Shown in pieces: positions 11,331 to 21,060 of a stretch of 64,000 bases of DNA. This DNA comes from Pomphorhynchus laevis (lineage: Eukaryota > Acanthocephala > Palaeacanthocephala > Echinorhynchida > Pomphorhynchidae): NCBI GenBank assembly GCA_012934845.2, contig WNNJ02002420.1, positions 62,001-126,000 of the forward strand. The letters are read 5' to 3'. Within the stretch, counting starts at the first letter, position 1. Every line of letters begins with the position of its first letter. The notes below the pieces were generated by a model. That model did not search any database, was not told the origin of the DNA, and saw only the letters and a list, made by a program, of their open reading frames with translations. The position numbers were made by a program, and so were the translations under genes.

Positions 11331-11844
11331 TCTTGAATATATATTTTTTAATTTTATTAATTAAAAAATAAATCAACATGAAAATATACTATTTCCATAC
11401 TACACTAACGTTATTATATATATTATACTAATAATATACTATACTAACGTTACTAGAGAAGTAACGTTCTCTTGTATTTTTTTGTTAATTTTATTAATTA
11501 AAAATTAAATCAACATGGAAACGCATTGTAATGAGGCATTGTAATGAAAATCGTAATGAAGATGGTAAGGATGTTTATGAAAAAAGAAATGAATATACGA
11601 AAGGAGGAAAATTTTATTTGATATTTTGCTAACTTATTATAGCATTTTCTGAAAATTTTCAAATATTACAATAATTTGAATTTTAAATTTTTGTATTTTT
11701 TGTATTGCTACAGTAATAAATTTGTATAATATTTTGTATAATATTTTTGTATTGCTACAATGCTAGATACCGTTTCATCTCTATGATCCATCAGTGATGA
11801 GTCATGGTCTGATGAGTCATATGGTGAGTCATAGTCATATGAGT

Positions 11845-11894
11845 CATACTCGCACTTATGAGTCATAATTATGACGAAATGGAATCTAGCAGTG
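11845..11894 (+). ncRNA. hammerhead-ribozyme-like motif, unit 1
   Basis: TTATGA (one change from CTGATGA), a perfect stem II GTCAT-AATT-ATGAC, GAAA, a minimal stem III U-GGA-A, then UC and TAGCAG. The predicted cleavage point is after position 11886. Stem II keeps pairing through different bases from unit 2. Stem I is weak. This is the type-I short-stem-III form known from PLEs and retrozymes; the altered CUGAUGA core could lower activity. Confidence 0.5.
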
Positions 11895-12305
11895 TTTTTC
11901 GTCGTTCTTCAGCTTCTGGTCAAAAATGACCAACAAAATTCACGCGGATAGGTAACACTCGCATTTTGAGATATTCAAAAAAGAAGTTAGCCAATATACA
12001 AAATACCTTGCGCTGGAATTTGCAAGTGCTTTTGCTAATGATCCTTTTTGGTGAAGTGGTGGTGCTAATTCAGCACTCAACGACGATGTTACTAAAGGTT
12101 TTCTAGTACATCACTCACATGATTCGATGATTGCCTTCTGCTAGTCCTCCTCTGCATCCAACAGTGGGAAGGAACTGGCACTGATGAGTCACAGTGATGA
12201 CGAAACGGCATCTAGCAGAGTTTTTGGTCGTTCATCTGCCTCTGGCTAAAAATGACTAGCAAAATTCACGCGATTGTTATCACTCTCGTTTTGAGATATT
12301 CACAA
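11855..12305 (+). repeat. tandem pair of ribozyme-bearing repeat units (326-bp spacing)
   Basis: Two units (from about 11866 and 12190) share roughly 107 bp, including the ribozyme 3' half, a TTTTT-GTCGTTC stretch, AAAAATGAC, CAAAATTCACGCG and TTTTGAGATATTC. The ~220 bp between them is not duplicated beyond this in the window. Two self-cleaving motifs in tandem are how retrozymes and PLE terminal repeats are organised. No protein is encoded. Confidence 0.6.
12173..12218 (+). ncRNA. hammerhead-ribozyme-like motif, unit 2
   Basis: Exact core CTGATGA (12181-12187), stem II GTCA-CAGTGA-TGAC, GAAA (12202-12205), short loop CGGCA, then TC and TAGCAG; predicted cleavage after 12212. A CTGCTAG at 12138-12144 could pair with TAGCAG as a distal stem I. 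It lies 326 bp from unit 1, and the ~107 bp downstream of each motif are alike. Confidence 0.6.
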
Positions 12306-12309
12306 TTGT

Positions 12310-12837
12310 TCTACATATTATGAATATATAAAGATTCTAGCTTTAATATTATGTCATAAATAGCGGTTAAAATAAAATAAACAAATTAAAAATATAGTCG
12401 ACTTAATTATTCGTTTTAAAATATAATTTGATATAATCTAGTATAATTTAATAAAACTATTTCAAAACTAATTAATCTTTATTACAAAGATAACATAGAA
12501 AATGTTCCGTATTTAAAGATATTTTATTTGTATATATAAATTCAACAAGACGAGTTCTTCACACTAGTTTGAAATTCTAAGCTCTTAGCATATAACTATT
12601 TACAGTAAGTGTCTGATATAAGATACGTCCTATGATGATTTGCCTATAGGCACAGAGAACAACAACAGTTACAAATGTAACGTATGCATTACATGTATAT
12701 ATTAAATGTCTGTATATATGTGTGAACGTTGTACATATATATGTTATATGTAAGATTTGCTGTTCAATTATTGCAAGTATTCATATAACATTTTTAATTT
12801 ACGAATTACAACAAAAGAACAAATGTCAAATAAATAG
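12310..12837. other. gene-free AT-rich spacer
   Basis: No ORF, RNA gene or clear repeat seen. Short ATGTATATA-type runs occur near 12700-12760. Confidence 0.6.
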
Positions 12838-13945
12838 TTAACCTCTTCGTAAAACACACATAATCAATAGAGTTAGACCCTCTTCATTATCACTACTTTT
12901 AGATAGCGCCTGATTATCTAAAATATCTGAAGCAACAAAACCACCGATAATTAACTGTTCTGTTTCCTGTCCATTTGTTTGTTTATAGTGGGCATGATTA
13001 TTTGATTTGTTTCACGAAAGTTAGTTAATAATTCCGTTTCATAATAAAAACTTCCGTCTGATTCATGATTATCACTATTTGCGTTCGAAAAACTGTCATG
13101 TTTATCGAACTGTATGTCATGTGACATAAAATCGACGGTCTGTTTACTAATTTCGGTTTCTGGCTGTTAGTTTATAGGTAAAGATTCAGGATCATCAGCG
13201 TCATTATTATTCGATGAATTGTTACATTGTTGCAGAAAGGTGTCAAAATGTGGCTTAATTTTGCTTGAAAGACTTTGGGGCTTTACTGTGATTGCTGAGC
13301 TTAATACTTTTAGTGCGAATTTTCCGTTTTCTTCTATAAGTACACAATCTCTGTTGGAACACAATTTATGAGTTCCTGTAAAAACTGACGTATCGACACT
13401 AGATCCTGGTATATTAGCTGGCGTGACAGTTACTTCATTTGTATTGTTAAATTCAATGTATCCAGGAACGGACTGATCAATTGACGATGGAAGAGAGTCA
13501 ACTGCCAGATCAAGTGCCTGGAAGGGGTTCATTCTTAGTGTGGGATTCTCCATTATGGGGTTAGCGATCTCGTAATACGGTCGGTTTAACATATCAATGC
13601 TAGATAATATAGCTTTTGAATTTCCTCTCATGAGTGCTATTGATATTCGTTGAAAGAGCCGTGCAGATGCGATGCTGTATGGTATAGATGATCGAATTGC
13701 TAAGTATCGGGCGATTCGTCTGTTGATTTTCTCCCCTTCCATATTCCAGCCGCCGTAACACTCCAAGAATGCAGGTACGAAGTTATATCCCGCCTCAATC
13801 ATTTTAGCACGGTACTTTCTATCTTTGACCGATGATGCGTACTGCGCAGCTGCATAACCAGGCACAATAGCTGACTGGCGAAGAAACGATTACTGTAGTG
13901 GATGTGTTACCGCGAAGTCTATAGCATCTGAAGGATCCCCGTAGA
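12838..13945 (-). mobile_element. REL-1 copy 2: endonuclease plus long C-terminal tail
   Basis: Minus-strand fragment nearly identical to 6540-6971 of copy 1 (shared VPGYAAAQYASSVKDRKYRA and ILSSIDMLNRPY) but continuing a further ~640 bp. Residues after the endonuclease run through TLRMNPFQALDLAVD, a Ser/Asn/Asp-rich stretch and, after one stop and a frame change, an acidic end (SKSSDNEEGLTLL) near 12838. This shows that the family's protein has a long extension beyond the nuclease domain. The RT half is missing. Confidence 0.8.
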
Positions 13946-13949
13946 TCTG

Positions 13950-14012
13950 TATATATGTATGTATATACATATACATGTTATATATAACATGTATAAGTAT
14001 ATATGTATTGAT
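13950..14012. repeat. TA/TATG microsatellite
   Basis: Run of TATATGTATGTATATACATA-type dinucleotide repeats with local palindromes, between REL-1 copy 2 and SINE unit 1. Confidence 0.8.
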
Positions 14013-14018
14013 ACATTG

Positions 14019-14379
14019 TTTCGTATGGGATCATGAAGATCGATTGAAATCGGGACTGGTGATCCTTTGATGGATGCTTATTTATGTATTGAAAAGTTGC
14101 TAGGTCACACAAGGTGACTTTCGCATTGAAAACCAGCTACAGAATTCGTCCTTCATGATGTTCAACTCAACACACCCTGACAACCAACGGAACCATTGCC
14201 ACAGCCGTTTTCGTTTCGCCCGCTTTTTGCCACATGTTGGTAGTCCCGGGCTCGTCAGAAGGCTGGCTACCAACTCTTCACCTTTTGAAACTTGACACAT
14301 CCGAGATTCGAGCTGTTGCTCTCCGTACTTTAGCTTGCGCTCTTGACTGCTAGGCTACGAATCCAGGATTACCAAATTT
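14019..14379 (-). mobile_element. tRNA-derived SINE, unit 1
   Basis: The minus-strand head (high-coordinate end) carries an A-box-like TAGCCTAGCAGTCAAGAGCG and, after a short spacer, a B-box-like AGCTCGAATCTCGG, a spacing typical of a Pol III promoter of tRNA origin. A ~250-bp unrelated body follows and the element ends near 14019. Unit 2 is a near-identical copy shifted by 443 bp. The two open reading frames that cross the units on opposite strands are chance frames. Confidence 0.65.
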
Positions 14380-14461
14380 CACACAGTATATGAAACTTTC
14401 CATCATGATATCCAGAAATTGTATTATCCGAGATACTTTCTGGCATGCTTATTATAGATTA

Positions 14462-14821
14462 TTTCGTATGGGATCATGAAGATCGATTGAAATCGGGAAT
14501 GGTGATCCTTTGATGGATGCTTATTTATGTATTGAATAGTTGCTAGGTCACACAAGGTGACTTTCGCATTGAAAACCAGCTACAGAATCCTTCTTTCATG
14601 ATATCCAATTCCACACACCCTGACTACCAACAGAACCATTGCCACAGCCGTTTTCGTTTCGCCCGCTTTTTGCCACATGTTGGTAGCCCCGGGCTCGTCA
14701 GAAGGCTGACTACCAACTCTTCACCTTTTGAAACTTTACACATCCGAGATTCGAGCTGTCGCTCTCCGTACTTTGGCTTGCGCTATTGACTGCTATGCTA
14801 CGAATCCAAAATTACCAAATT
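14462..14821 (-). mobile_element. tRNA-derived SINE, unit 2
   Basis: Second copy, same orientation, differing from unit 1 at scattered positions (for example AGTCAATAGCGCAAGC against AGTCAAGAGCGCAAGC in the A-box region). An ~80-bp spacer (14380-14461) separates the units; it may be part of a tandem duplication. Confidence 0.65.
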
Positions 14822-14960
14822 ATATATGTATATATACATATATATGATATATATATGATACTATATGAAATATATATGATATATATACATGTAATATATA
14901 GATATATAATATATATACATGTATAACATATACATGATATACATATATATGTTATAATAA
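14822..14960. repeat. TA-rich microsatellite
   Basis: ATATATGTATATATACATAT-type repeats adjoining the SINE head and running to the edge of the PLE copy. Confidence 0.8.
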
Positions 14961-14995
14961 TTATAACGCCTATCTAACAAAAATTAAACCATCAA

Positions 14996-16050
14996 GTAAA
15001 TATAAATATATGGATAAAATTGAATTAATAGAATCCTTAAATATTTTGATAAATCAAAATTATTTAAAAGTAGGGACATCTATATTTAGACAAGTAAAAA
15101 AGTGTTCCAATGGATGGTAATAGTAGCCCAATTATAGCTGACTTGTATTTAAGCTTTATAGAATATGAACTTTTTCATAACTGTGTAAAAAGCTAAATCT
15201 AAACAATATAAATATATGAAATATATGTTTCGATACATTGATGATATATGTGTATTTAATTCTAATAATTTTTATTCAATTAGTGAGCACATTTATCCAG
15301 AAAGCCTTATTCTTAACAAAACCAATATTAATGATAAAGAAGGTGTATATCTAGATATGAACATTAAATTAACATTAACTAAAACTACTATTAATTTATA
15401 TCGTAAAGATGACATATTTAAATTTACAAGAAACATATTTTTGCATGAGCATTCATGCATACCATATAATATAAAATATAATACATTAAATAATGAAATT
15501 TTAAGAATTGCAACAATATGTAATGATATTGGCTTTCTTCAAAATCATTTAAATAATTTAATAGATACATATTTTAAACTAGGTTACTATAAAAATAACA
15601 TCAAGCAGTAAATAGTAAAATATATAAATCAACACAATAATATAAAGAATAAATTTAAACTCTTAAGTGGCAAATTTTTATGGATGGAAAATAAATAACA
15701 TACTTTGTATTATAATATGATACTGGATTGTAATTTCAGAGGAAATACATCATTAGCATGTATTTAACTTCGCTGCTATGTTGGGTAGAGGAGTTACCGA
15801 AACCTGATAGCAAATCAGTTCCTCCTGATGACCTCTAATTCTTATTCTGATACAACGTCTGTTATTTATTAGTCAATTCATAAAAATGACGTTTATTTAA
15901 AATTTCAAATTTTTATTTTAACTTGAATTTAATTATAGAAAATCTAAAAACAATTATTAATTTTATTATTTAATTATTAAATTTTGATTTAGCATTATTA
16001 TGTTTTGTTTAGTTTATAATTATATTAAATACGTAGACTCAGTTAGATGA
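14996..16050 (+). mobile_element. PLE copy 1 (RT fragment plus 3' structured region)
   Basis: Broken 5' part with a PMGG-like motif region (15090-15150), then an open RT palm (15216-15611): FRYIDDICVF, GVYLDMNI, KFTRNIFLHEHS. YIDD with a preceding GVPMGG-type motif is typical of Penelope-like RTs. After the RT stop comes ~340 bp of noncoding DNA with a conserved inverted structure (15775-15840), ending at ATACGTAGACTCAGTTAG. No GIY-YIG domain follows. It is very similar to copy 2 at 37728-38790, so insertion is relatively recent. It abuts the 3' end of the REL-1 copy at 16110. Confidence 0.85.
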
Positions 16051-16109
16051 TTTGATACTTTATTGAATAAGTTTATTCCTGTGAAATAAAAATTACAAGT
16101 CAATGAAAC

Positions 16110-19100
16110 ACTGCTAGATTCCGTTTTCGTTTTTATTAGTAACTACATATTGTTTACTCTTCATCTTTTCCATTGTGATCAGCTCGCGAAACTCAAAGGT
16201 TTTGTTATCATCTGAGTCCACGCGTTGATTGTATTGCAGCTCAGTTACTGTCGGGTTTTGTCCTAAAGACCACATCATGTTTAGTTCCGGATCGTTATGT
16301 ATATTGAAGTCTCCATTGATCATATTAAAGTGCCATCCGGCCGCATCATATCTGTTTGTGGGGTCTCTAGATTCGTGAAGATCGTTATCGCATTAGGATA
16401 AGTTTGACGAAATAGGAGAAGAGCAATCGTCGCCGAAAATCACTACATCCCCGTTAATTCATGTTGCTTCTTCTGTATCAGCGAGAATATTTCCTGTTGG
16501 ATAGTCGAATGCCGGATCACATATCCCGAAGTTGCCGATCGCAGAGTGCGTGTTGTCCAATGAGATGGAAGGGTTGCACAATAATTGCGTGTAATTTTGT
16601 CCGATATTGAAATCCGTATTCATTGTCCAGGTAGATGTGTTATCTTCTTTTCCACAATCACCAAGCGATGTCCTTACTTGATTGTTGCCCACAAAATTGT
16701 AACATTCATCAGCCTGGCTGTTTGAAATTTTTCGGTCATGATACGAATTCATATTCCGAAGATTGCCTTCTTCATCGTGTCCATCGTGGTTTTCTTCCAG
16801 TAGCAGGCAACGCTCGTCGGTCTCAGGAACGTTAAGTTTAATTTGAGGTCTTATTCCCAGATCCACTGCACGTTGAACAGTTTTGACTGAACTGGTCGTC
16901 AGTAGAATTGGAGGCTATTCGGGTCTCGCACCTCGCGCTCACAGAACGAGTTCGAGTTGGCCGTTGTTAATAAAGCAACTGGATTTAGTAAAAAGTCTGT
17001 TCGATCACGTTGATTATTACAACCTTCCAGACGTGTGTCATCGCAAAAATGGTCTGTATGAGCCGTTCCGTTCTGGACCTCGACCATATCACATATGCCT
17101 TGGCTGAAAGTTCGAATCCTAGGTTCGGACGCTGACCTAGGTAGGCTTGTGAAGGGCTGTATATTGTCTATCGAAACCAGAATCATTCTGGCGTTGCCAC
17201 GCATTAAGGCGATGGACGGTCGTTGGAAAATTCGAGCAGCTACGATGTTATATCTAACACCACTTGTTATGCTCATGCGGCCAGCAATACGCCGGATGAC
17301 GTTAAGGCCGGCATCATTCCACCCCAAAACACTCGATTATTGCGGTGTGAACTTGTATCCGGCTGCTTCCATTCTTGACCGATATTTACGATCTTTCACA
17401 TTGTTGGCATAAGCCGCCGCTGCTGCCCCTCCACTTGCGCTCGCAATCTCTACGTATGCAACTTGTTGTGGGTGCGTGACTGCGAAGTCAATCGCTTCAG
17501 GAGGATCTCCGTATATTAGAATATCGGCCAGGCACTCTTTTACATCAGTCAATAACCCCCGGACCTCCAGGTCAACGTGCATACGTGCAAACTGGGCCGC
17601 TTCATAGATGACGTTTCTCATGCCATCGTGCCTCAACCCGCGATGACCACCATATTGGCAGGTAAGGGCGTGAAAACCCAGAAGTTCGGTATCGGAATAG
17701 CATCGCCCACACTTATGGTTAGGAGGGAAAATCGCTAAACCTAGCCATATGCGGCGAGAACGAAGAATTATGGTGGGGTTAGATCTAGAGCTTGGCTAAT
17801 GTTAAGTGTAACCTGAAGCCATGACGCAGCTTTCGAACAGGCTGTCGCACGTAATCTGGCCTTATCCAGATTATTGGATTCCTCAAGCAGGCGATCAAAG
17901 CGCAGACGGTCAATGTGGAAGGACGTTGTGGAACCGTCGGAGCAAATATGTTGGATGTTATCTTTCCCAGTCAATACTGACAATTCTGACAATGCTCCCT
18001 CAAACCCGACATATTGGTTAGGTTCTCTGGACGAAATCTCGGAGACAGCTCGGACACTCTCGACAAACGCGTTGCTTGAATGAATTGTAGTATTCCTGAG
18101 ACCGAAACCACCTAAGCGGAAGGGTAGAGAAGCCTGAATCTTAGCAGAGACAGTTAACTGTGAGGCTGTTAAATTTTCAAAAGCTTTCATGATAACATCA
18201 TCAAAAGCCAGAGTGAAATTTCTTAGTGTTAATGGTGAATTGGTGCGCATTAGATGACCGATCTTGGGGCGGACGCAGTGTCTTAGGAGAAGGTAGGCCG
18301 ACTGGGGATCTGGCAAGTTTGCAATGACTTCAATTTCTTTCGTGAGTCTTGGTAACAAATCCCTGAGCAAGACGTCTTTGATAAAGTCAGTTGAGCCAAT
18401 TGGTGACCCCAACAGCTGAAAATTGCCTGTAGTGTTGTTAGCCGGAGATGAGTGGCAGAGGTTTGAACAAATTTGAATCGCATCAGGCACGCCGATTATT
18501 TCGGTTTTTGACCAATTAAGATGAAGTTTGAGTGTGAGGAAGTCAATACTCAAGGTGTTGAGGGACTGAGCGATTGCCTGTGGACTTCCACCGATTATCC
18601 CATCATCCAAATACCATTGATTGTATACAATGCCAGGGATATTCGAGATTTTCGAGATGGTGTTTTGAATCGCCAGCGTAAAAAGCATTGGAGATAGCGG
18701 GTCGCCTTGTTGTACTCCCTCCGATGATAGTAAAGGTCTGAACTGACCAAATCGTAAGGGGGAAGGCGATTTTAAGCAGAAAGATACCCACGACGACAGC
18801 TCTGGAACATTACTATTAACGGCGGAAATGATTGAAGATCTGCTAACACTATTAAAGGCGTTTGAAAGCAAGACTTTAGCCCACACCCAATTGGGATCAT
18901 TTGATCGACTATGATGAGTGCGAGAGACGTTATGAACAATCATATCTACTGCATTTCGTGAGGCAACTCCGAGTTGTGTGGGAGCAAAGAATGATGCGAA
19001 GCGGTCCCGTAAGCGAGAGCAGGCACACTTTGAACATAAACGTCGTAACGTCTCACCCACCGCTACTGGTCGAATGCCTCCATCCTTTTTAGGGAGGCCG

Positions 19101-20085
19101 AAAAGATTTGCGCCTGCAATGAAGGGAGCTAAAGAATTCGGAGCAGAACCTGAAAGTAGTTTATTGACTAGATAAGTGAGTGTGTCCAGCAAATTACCGC
19201 CGGAATCGGCCTTAATCATATCGTGAAGATGTTCCGGCCTGAGTGCAAAACAACCTGGACCGGTTGACGAAGGAAATGACTCAATTGCCCGCAAAACCGT
19301 GATTCGATCAACGTTGAGTGGTCGAGTGTGTGAACGCAACAAAGCCGTTAAATCTCCCAAAGCGACTCCATGTTGAGAACAAACTCTCTGTGATGACGGG
19401 TGCAGAAGCTCTAGTTTACGACGTGTGTCAGTTGATGGGGAAGCTAGCCATGTAGAAGTTAGCCTTTGAACCGCTTTCCTGAAATTCTCGCGTCTAGTCA
19501 GTGATATTGCTGCGGATATATGGTTGGAAGCTGTATGGTTATCTGGCGTGACTATAAGACGTAGTTCCGAAGCGATTTCATCGAAAGTAGCATTACTAAA
19601 TTTATTCATGCGTTGGAGTATCAGTTTTGCAGAGTCCGGGCGAGATCTGTTTAGGACCTTATTCGACGCGCTGATGTGAAAACAGATTTTCGGTATTGAA
19701 GAAAGCGAGCCCATGATTCCATGTCGTTTTGACATAGAGCCTGCTTTATTAAGTCTGTAAACATCGCATCCGCTCTGGCCCTCGTCTTCCAAGGGAGGCG
19801 GAAAATGGAAGACGCTTTGTGACTCCATACATCGTTGACAATACCAAGAGCCGATGCTGATGTGGATTTTATTATGACATCGTGAGGAGGGATGTAAGTG
19901 ACGGACCCTGGATCTTCATGGCGAGAGTGCAAGGAAATCTGATCCCTGACAACGTTCGTGACGGTGTTTGGGATACTCATGCCCGAGCCAGCACATCGCG
20001 CACCATCGTGTTTATGCTATCTCAATTTACCAGTGCATTTGATAGTAATGGCGCGACGATATGTTTGACAAAGCTGTTTCGTCAT
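16110..20085 (-). mobile_element. REL-1 copy 3: nearly full-length REL retrotransposon
   Basis: Minus-strand element of about 4 kb. The N-terminus lies at 19980-19651, the long open RT part at 19828-17768, the CCHC (CGRCY...GFHALTC) at about 17730-17650, the endonuclease (RHDGMRN, ADILIYGDPPEAIDFAV) at 17636-17337, a further conserved block (FQRPSIALMRGNARMILV) at 17327-16899, and a long acidic tail at 16866-16459 and 16323-16114. It differs markedly from REL-1 copies 1 and 2, so it is a separate subfamily. Frames change between blocks, so the copy is probably dead, though the 686-residue RT part is open and has LDDG. Confidence 0.88.
17768..19828 (-). CDS. REL-1 copy 3 reverse transcriptase (open part)
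   Basis: 686 open codons; the first ~50 are out of frame with the true N-terminus, which lies in the frame of 19980-19651. Visible RT landmarks in order: PGCFALRPEHLHDMI, LFGLPKKDGGIRPVAVGE, AKVLLSNAFNSVSR (motif A region), GVQQGDPLSPMLF (motif B) and WYLDDGIIGG (motif C, near residue 407). LNWSKTEIIG and PFRLGGFGLRN (thumb) follow. LDDG in place of YADD fits REL-type elements of this kind. RT copies the element RNA at the nicked target. Open length and intact catalytic Asp pair suggest fairly recent death. Confidence 0.85.
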   Translation of the reverse strand: MESQSVFHFPPPLEDEGQSGCDVYRLNKAGSMSKRHGIMGSLSSIPKICFHISASNKVLNRSRPDSAKLILQRMNKFSNATFDEIASELRLIVTPDNHTASNHISAAISLTRRENFRKAVQRLTSTWLASPSTDTRRKLELLHPSSQRVCSQHGVALGDLTALLRSHTRPLNVDRITVLRAIESFPSSTGPGCFALRPEHLHDMIKADSGGNLLDTLTYLVNKLLSGSAPNSLAPFIAGANLFGLPKKDGGIRPVAVGETLRRLCSKCACSRLRDRFASFFAPTQLGVASRNAVDMIVHNVSRTHHSRSNDPNWVWAKVLLSNAFNSVSRSSIISAVNSNVPELSSWVSFCLKSPSPLRFGQFRPLLSSEGVQQGDPLSPMLFTLAIQNTISKISNIPGIVYNQWYLDDGIIGGSPQAIAQSLNTLSIDFLTLKLHLNWSKTEIIGVPDAIQICSNLCHSSPANNTTGNFQLLGSPIGSTDFIKDVLLRDLLPRLTKEIEVIANLPDPQSAYLLLRHCVRPKIGHLMRTNSPLTLRNFTLAFDDVIMKAFENLTASQLTVSAKIQASLPFRLGGFGLRNTTIHSSNAFVESVRAVSEISSREPNQYVGFEGALSELSVLTGKDNIQHICSDGSTTSFHIDRLRFDRLLEESNNLDKARLRATACSKAASWLQVTLNISQALDLTPP

Positions 20086-20099
20086 TGATAATTGGTTTT

Positions 20100-21060
20100 G
20101 TTTTGCACTTGACGAATATCCTTTTGAATTAGTTGTCCTTGAATTATCCTTTTCGAATTTTATTTACTGAGTTTGAGAATTCACGTTGTATGCTATTTTA
20201 CTTTAAAAATAACATACATACTTGTAAGAATTTTAATAACCAATACTTTTTTAACGTTACATACTGTTGAAATCTTTCATACTTCATACTTGTTAAAATA
20301 TTTTAGTTATTTGAACCCACGAAAAGGCATTTTGTAAAGAATATCAAAATGCAATAATTTAATAAAAAATTATTGAAGATGGATCAAAAAGTTTGAGAAA
20401 TAATTACACTTCCATACACAGTGTCCATACTATTATTATCTGTTTTAAGGAATTCAAAGTTAAGAAAATTTAAAAAATTCTTGATTATAATTACTTTAAT
20501 TACGATATATAAATGCAATTCAATAGTTGTATTTCAAATCAATCGTGAATTTGTAGGTCAGTGTGATGTTCCTTAACAATCTACGATGTATAGAGATGAG
20601 CTATCAAGACAATCTACAACGTATAAACTTTTATACAAGCTCATAAGTTAATACGATATTCTTAACTGTGTGATATTCCTCAACAAGCTACGACGCACGA
20701 TCGTTTATACAATCTCATATAAAGTAACTTTGGATTTCACTGAATATTCTAATATTCAGTGAAATATTCTTTATAATATTCAATGTTTTGTTAAATTTTA
20801 TTAATTTTTAATAAATTTAATTCGATGTTTTTTAAATTTTTCACATTTTATTAATTAAAAAATAAATTAACATGGAAATATACTATTACAATTCATTGTA
20901 ATGAGGCATTGTAACGAAAAACGTAATGAAGATGGTAAGGATGTTTATGAAAAAAGATTGTACGTGTATACACCTACAATTGTACATGTATGCACACGTG
21001 CAATCGTCGCCTCGCTCTGCTTGACATCGAAAGAATAGATAAATAAATATTTTTTCGAAT
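20100..21060. other. gene-free AT-rich spacer with a dispersed repeat
   Basis: No gene seen. 20770-20965 is an uninterrupted copy of the repeat split at 10845-11590. An inverted repeat TTCACTGAATATT/AATATTCAGTGAA lies near 20738-20766. Confidence 0.6.

Larger units (their letters stand above)
10845..11590. repeat. dispersed AT-rich repeat split by REL-2 scraps
   Basis: The flanks (10845-10920 and 11345-11590) match the two halves of one uninterrupted stretch at 20770-20965, sharing ATTCTTTATAATATTCAATG and GATGGTAAGGATGTTTATGA. The central ~420 bp, holding REL-2 fragments, is absent there. So a repeat copy was interrupted by insertion of REL-2 C-terminal DNA. Confidence 0.6.

Noticed and set aside
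14100-14789. Small ORFs of 66 and 63 residues on opposite strands
   Set aside because: Both lie inside the two SINE units and are not conserved as one frame between the units.
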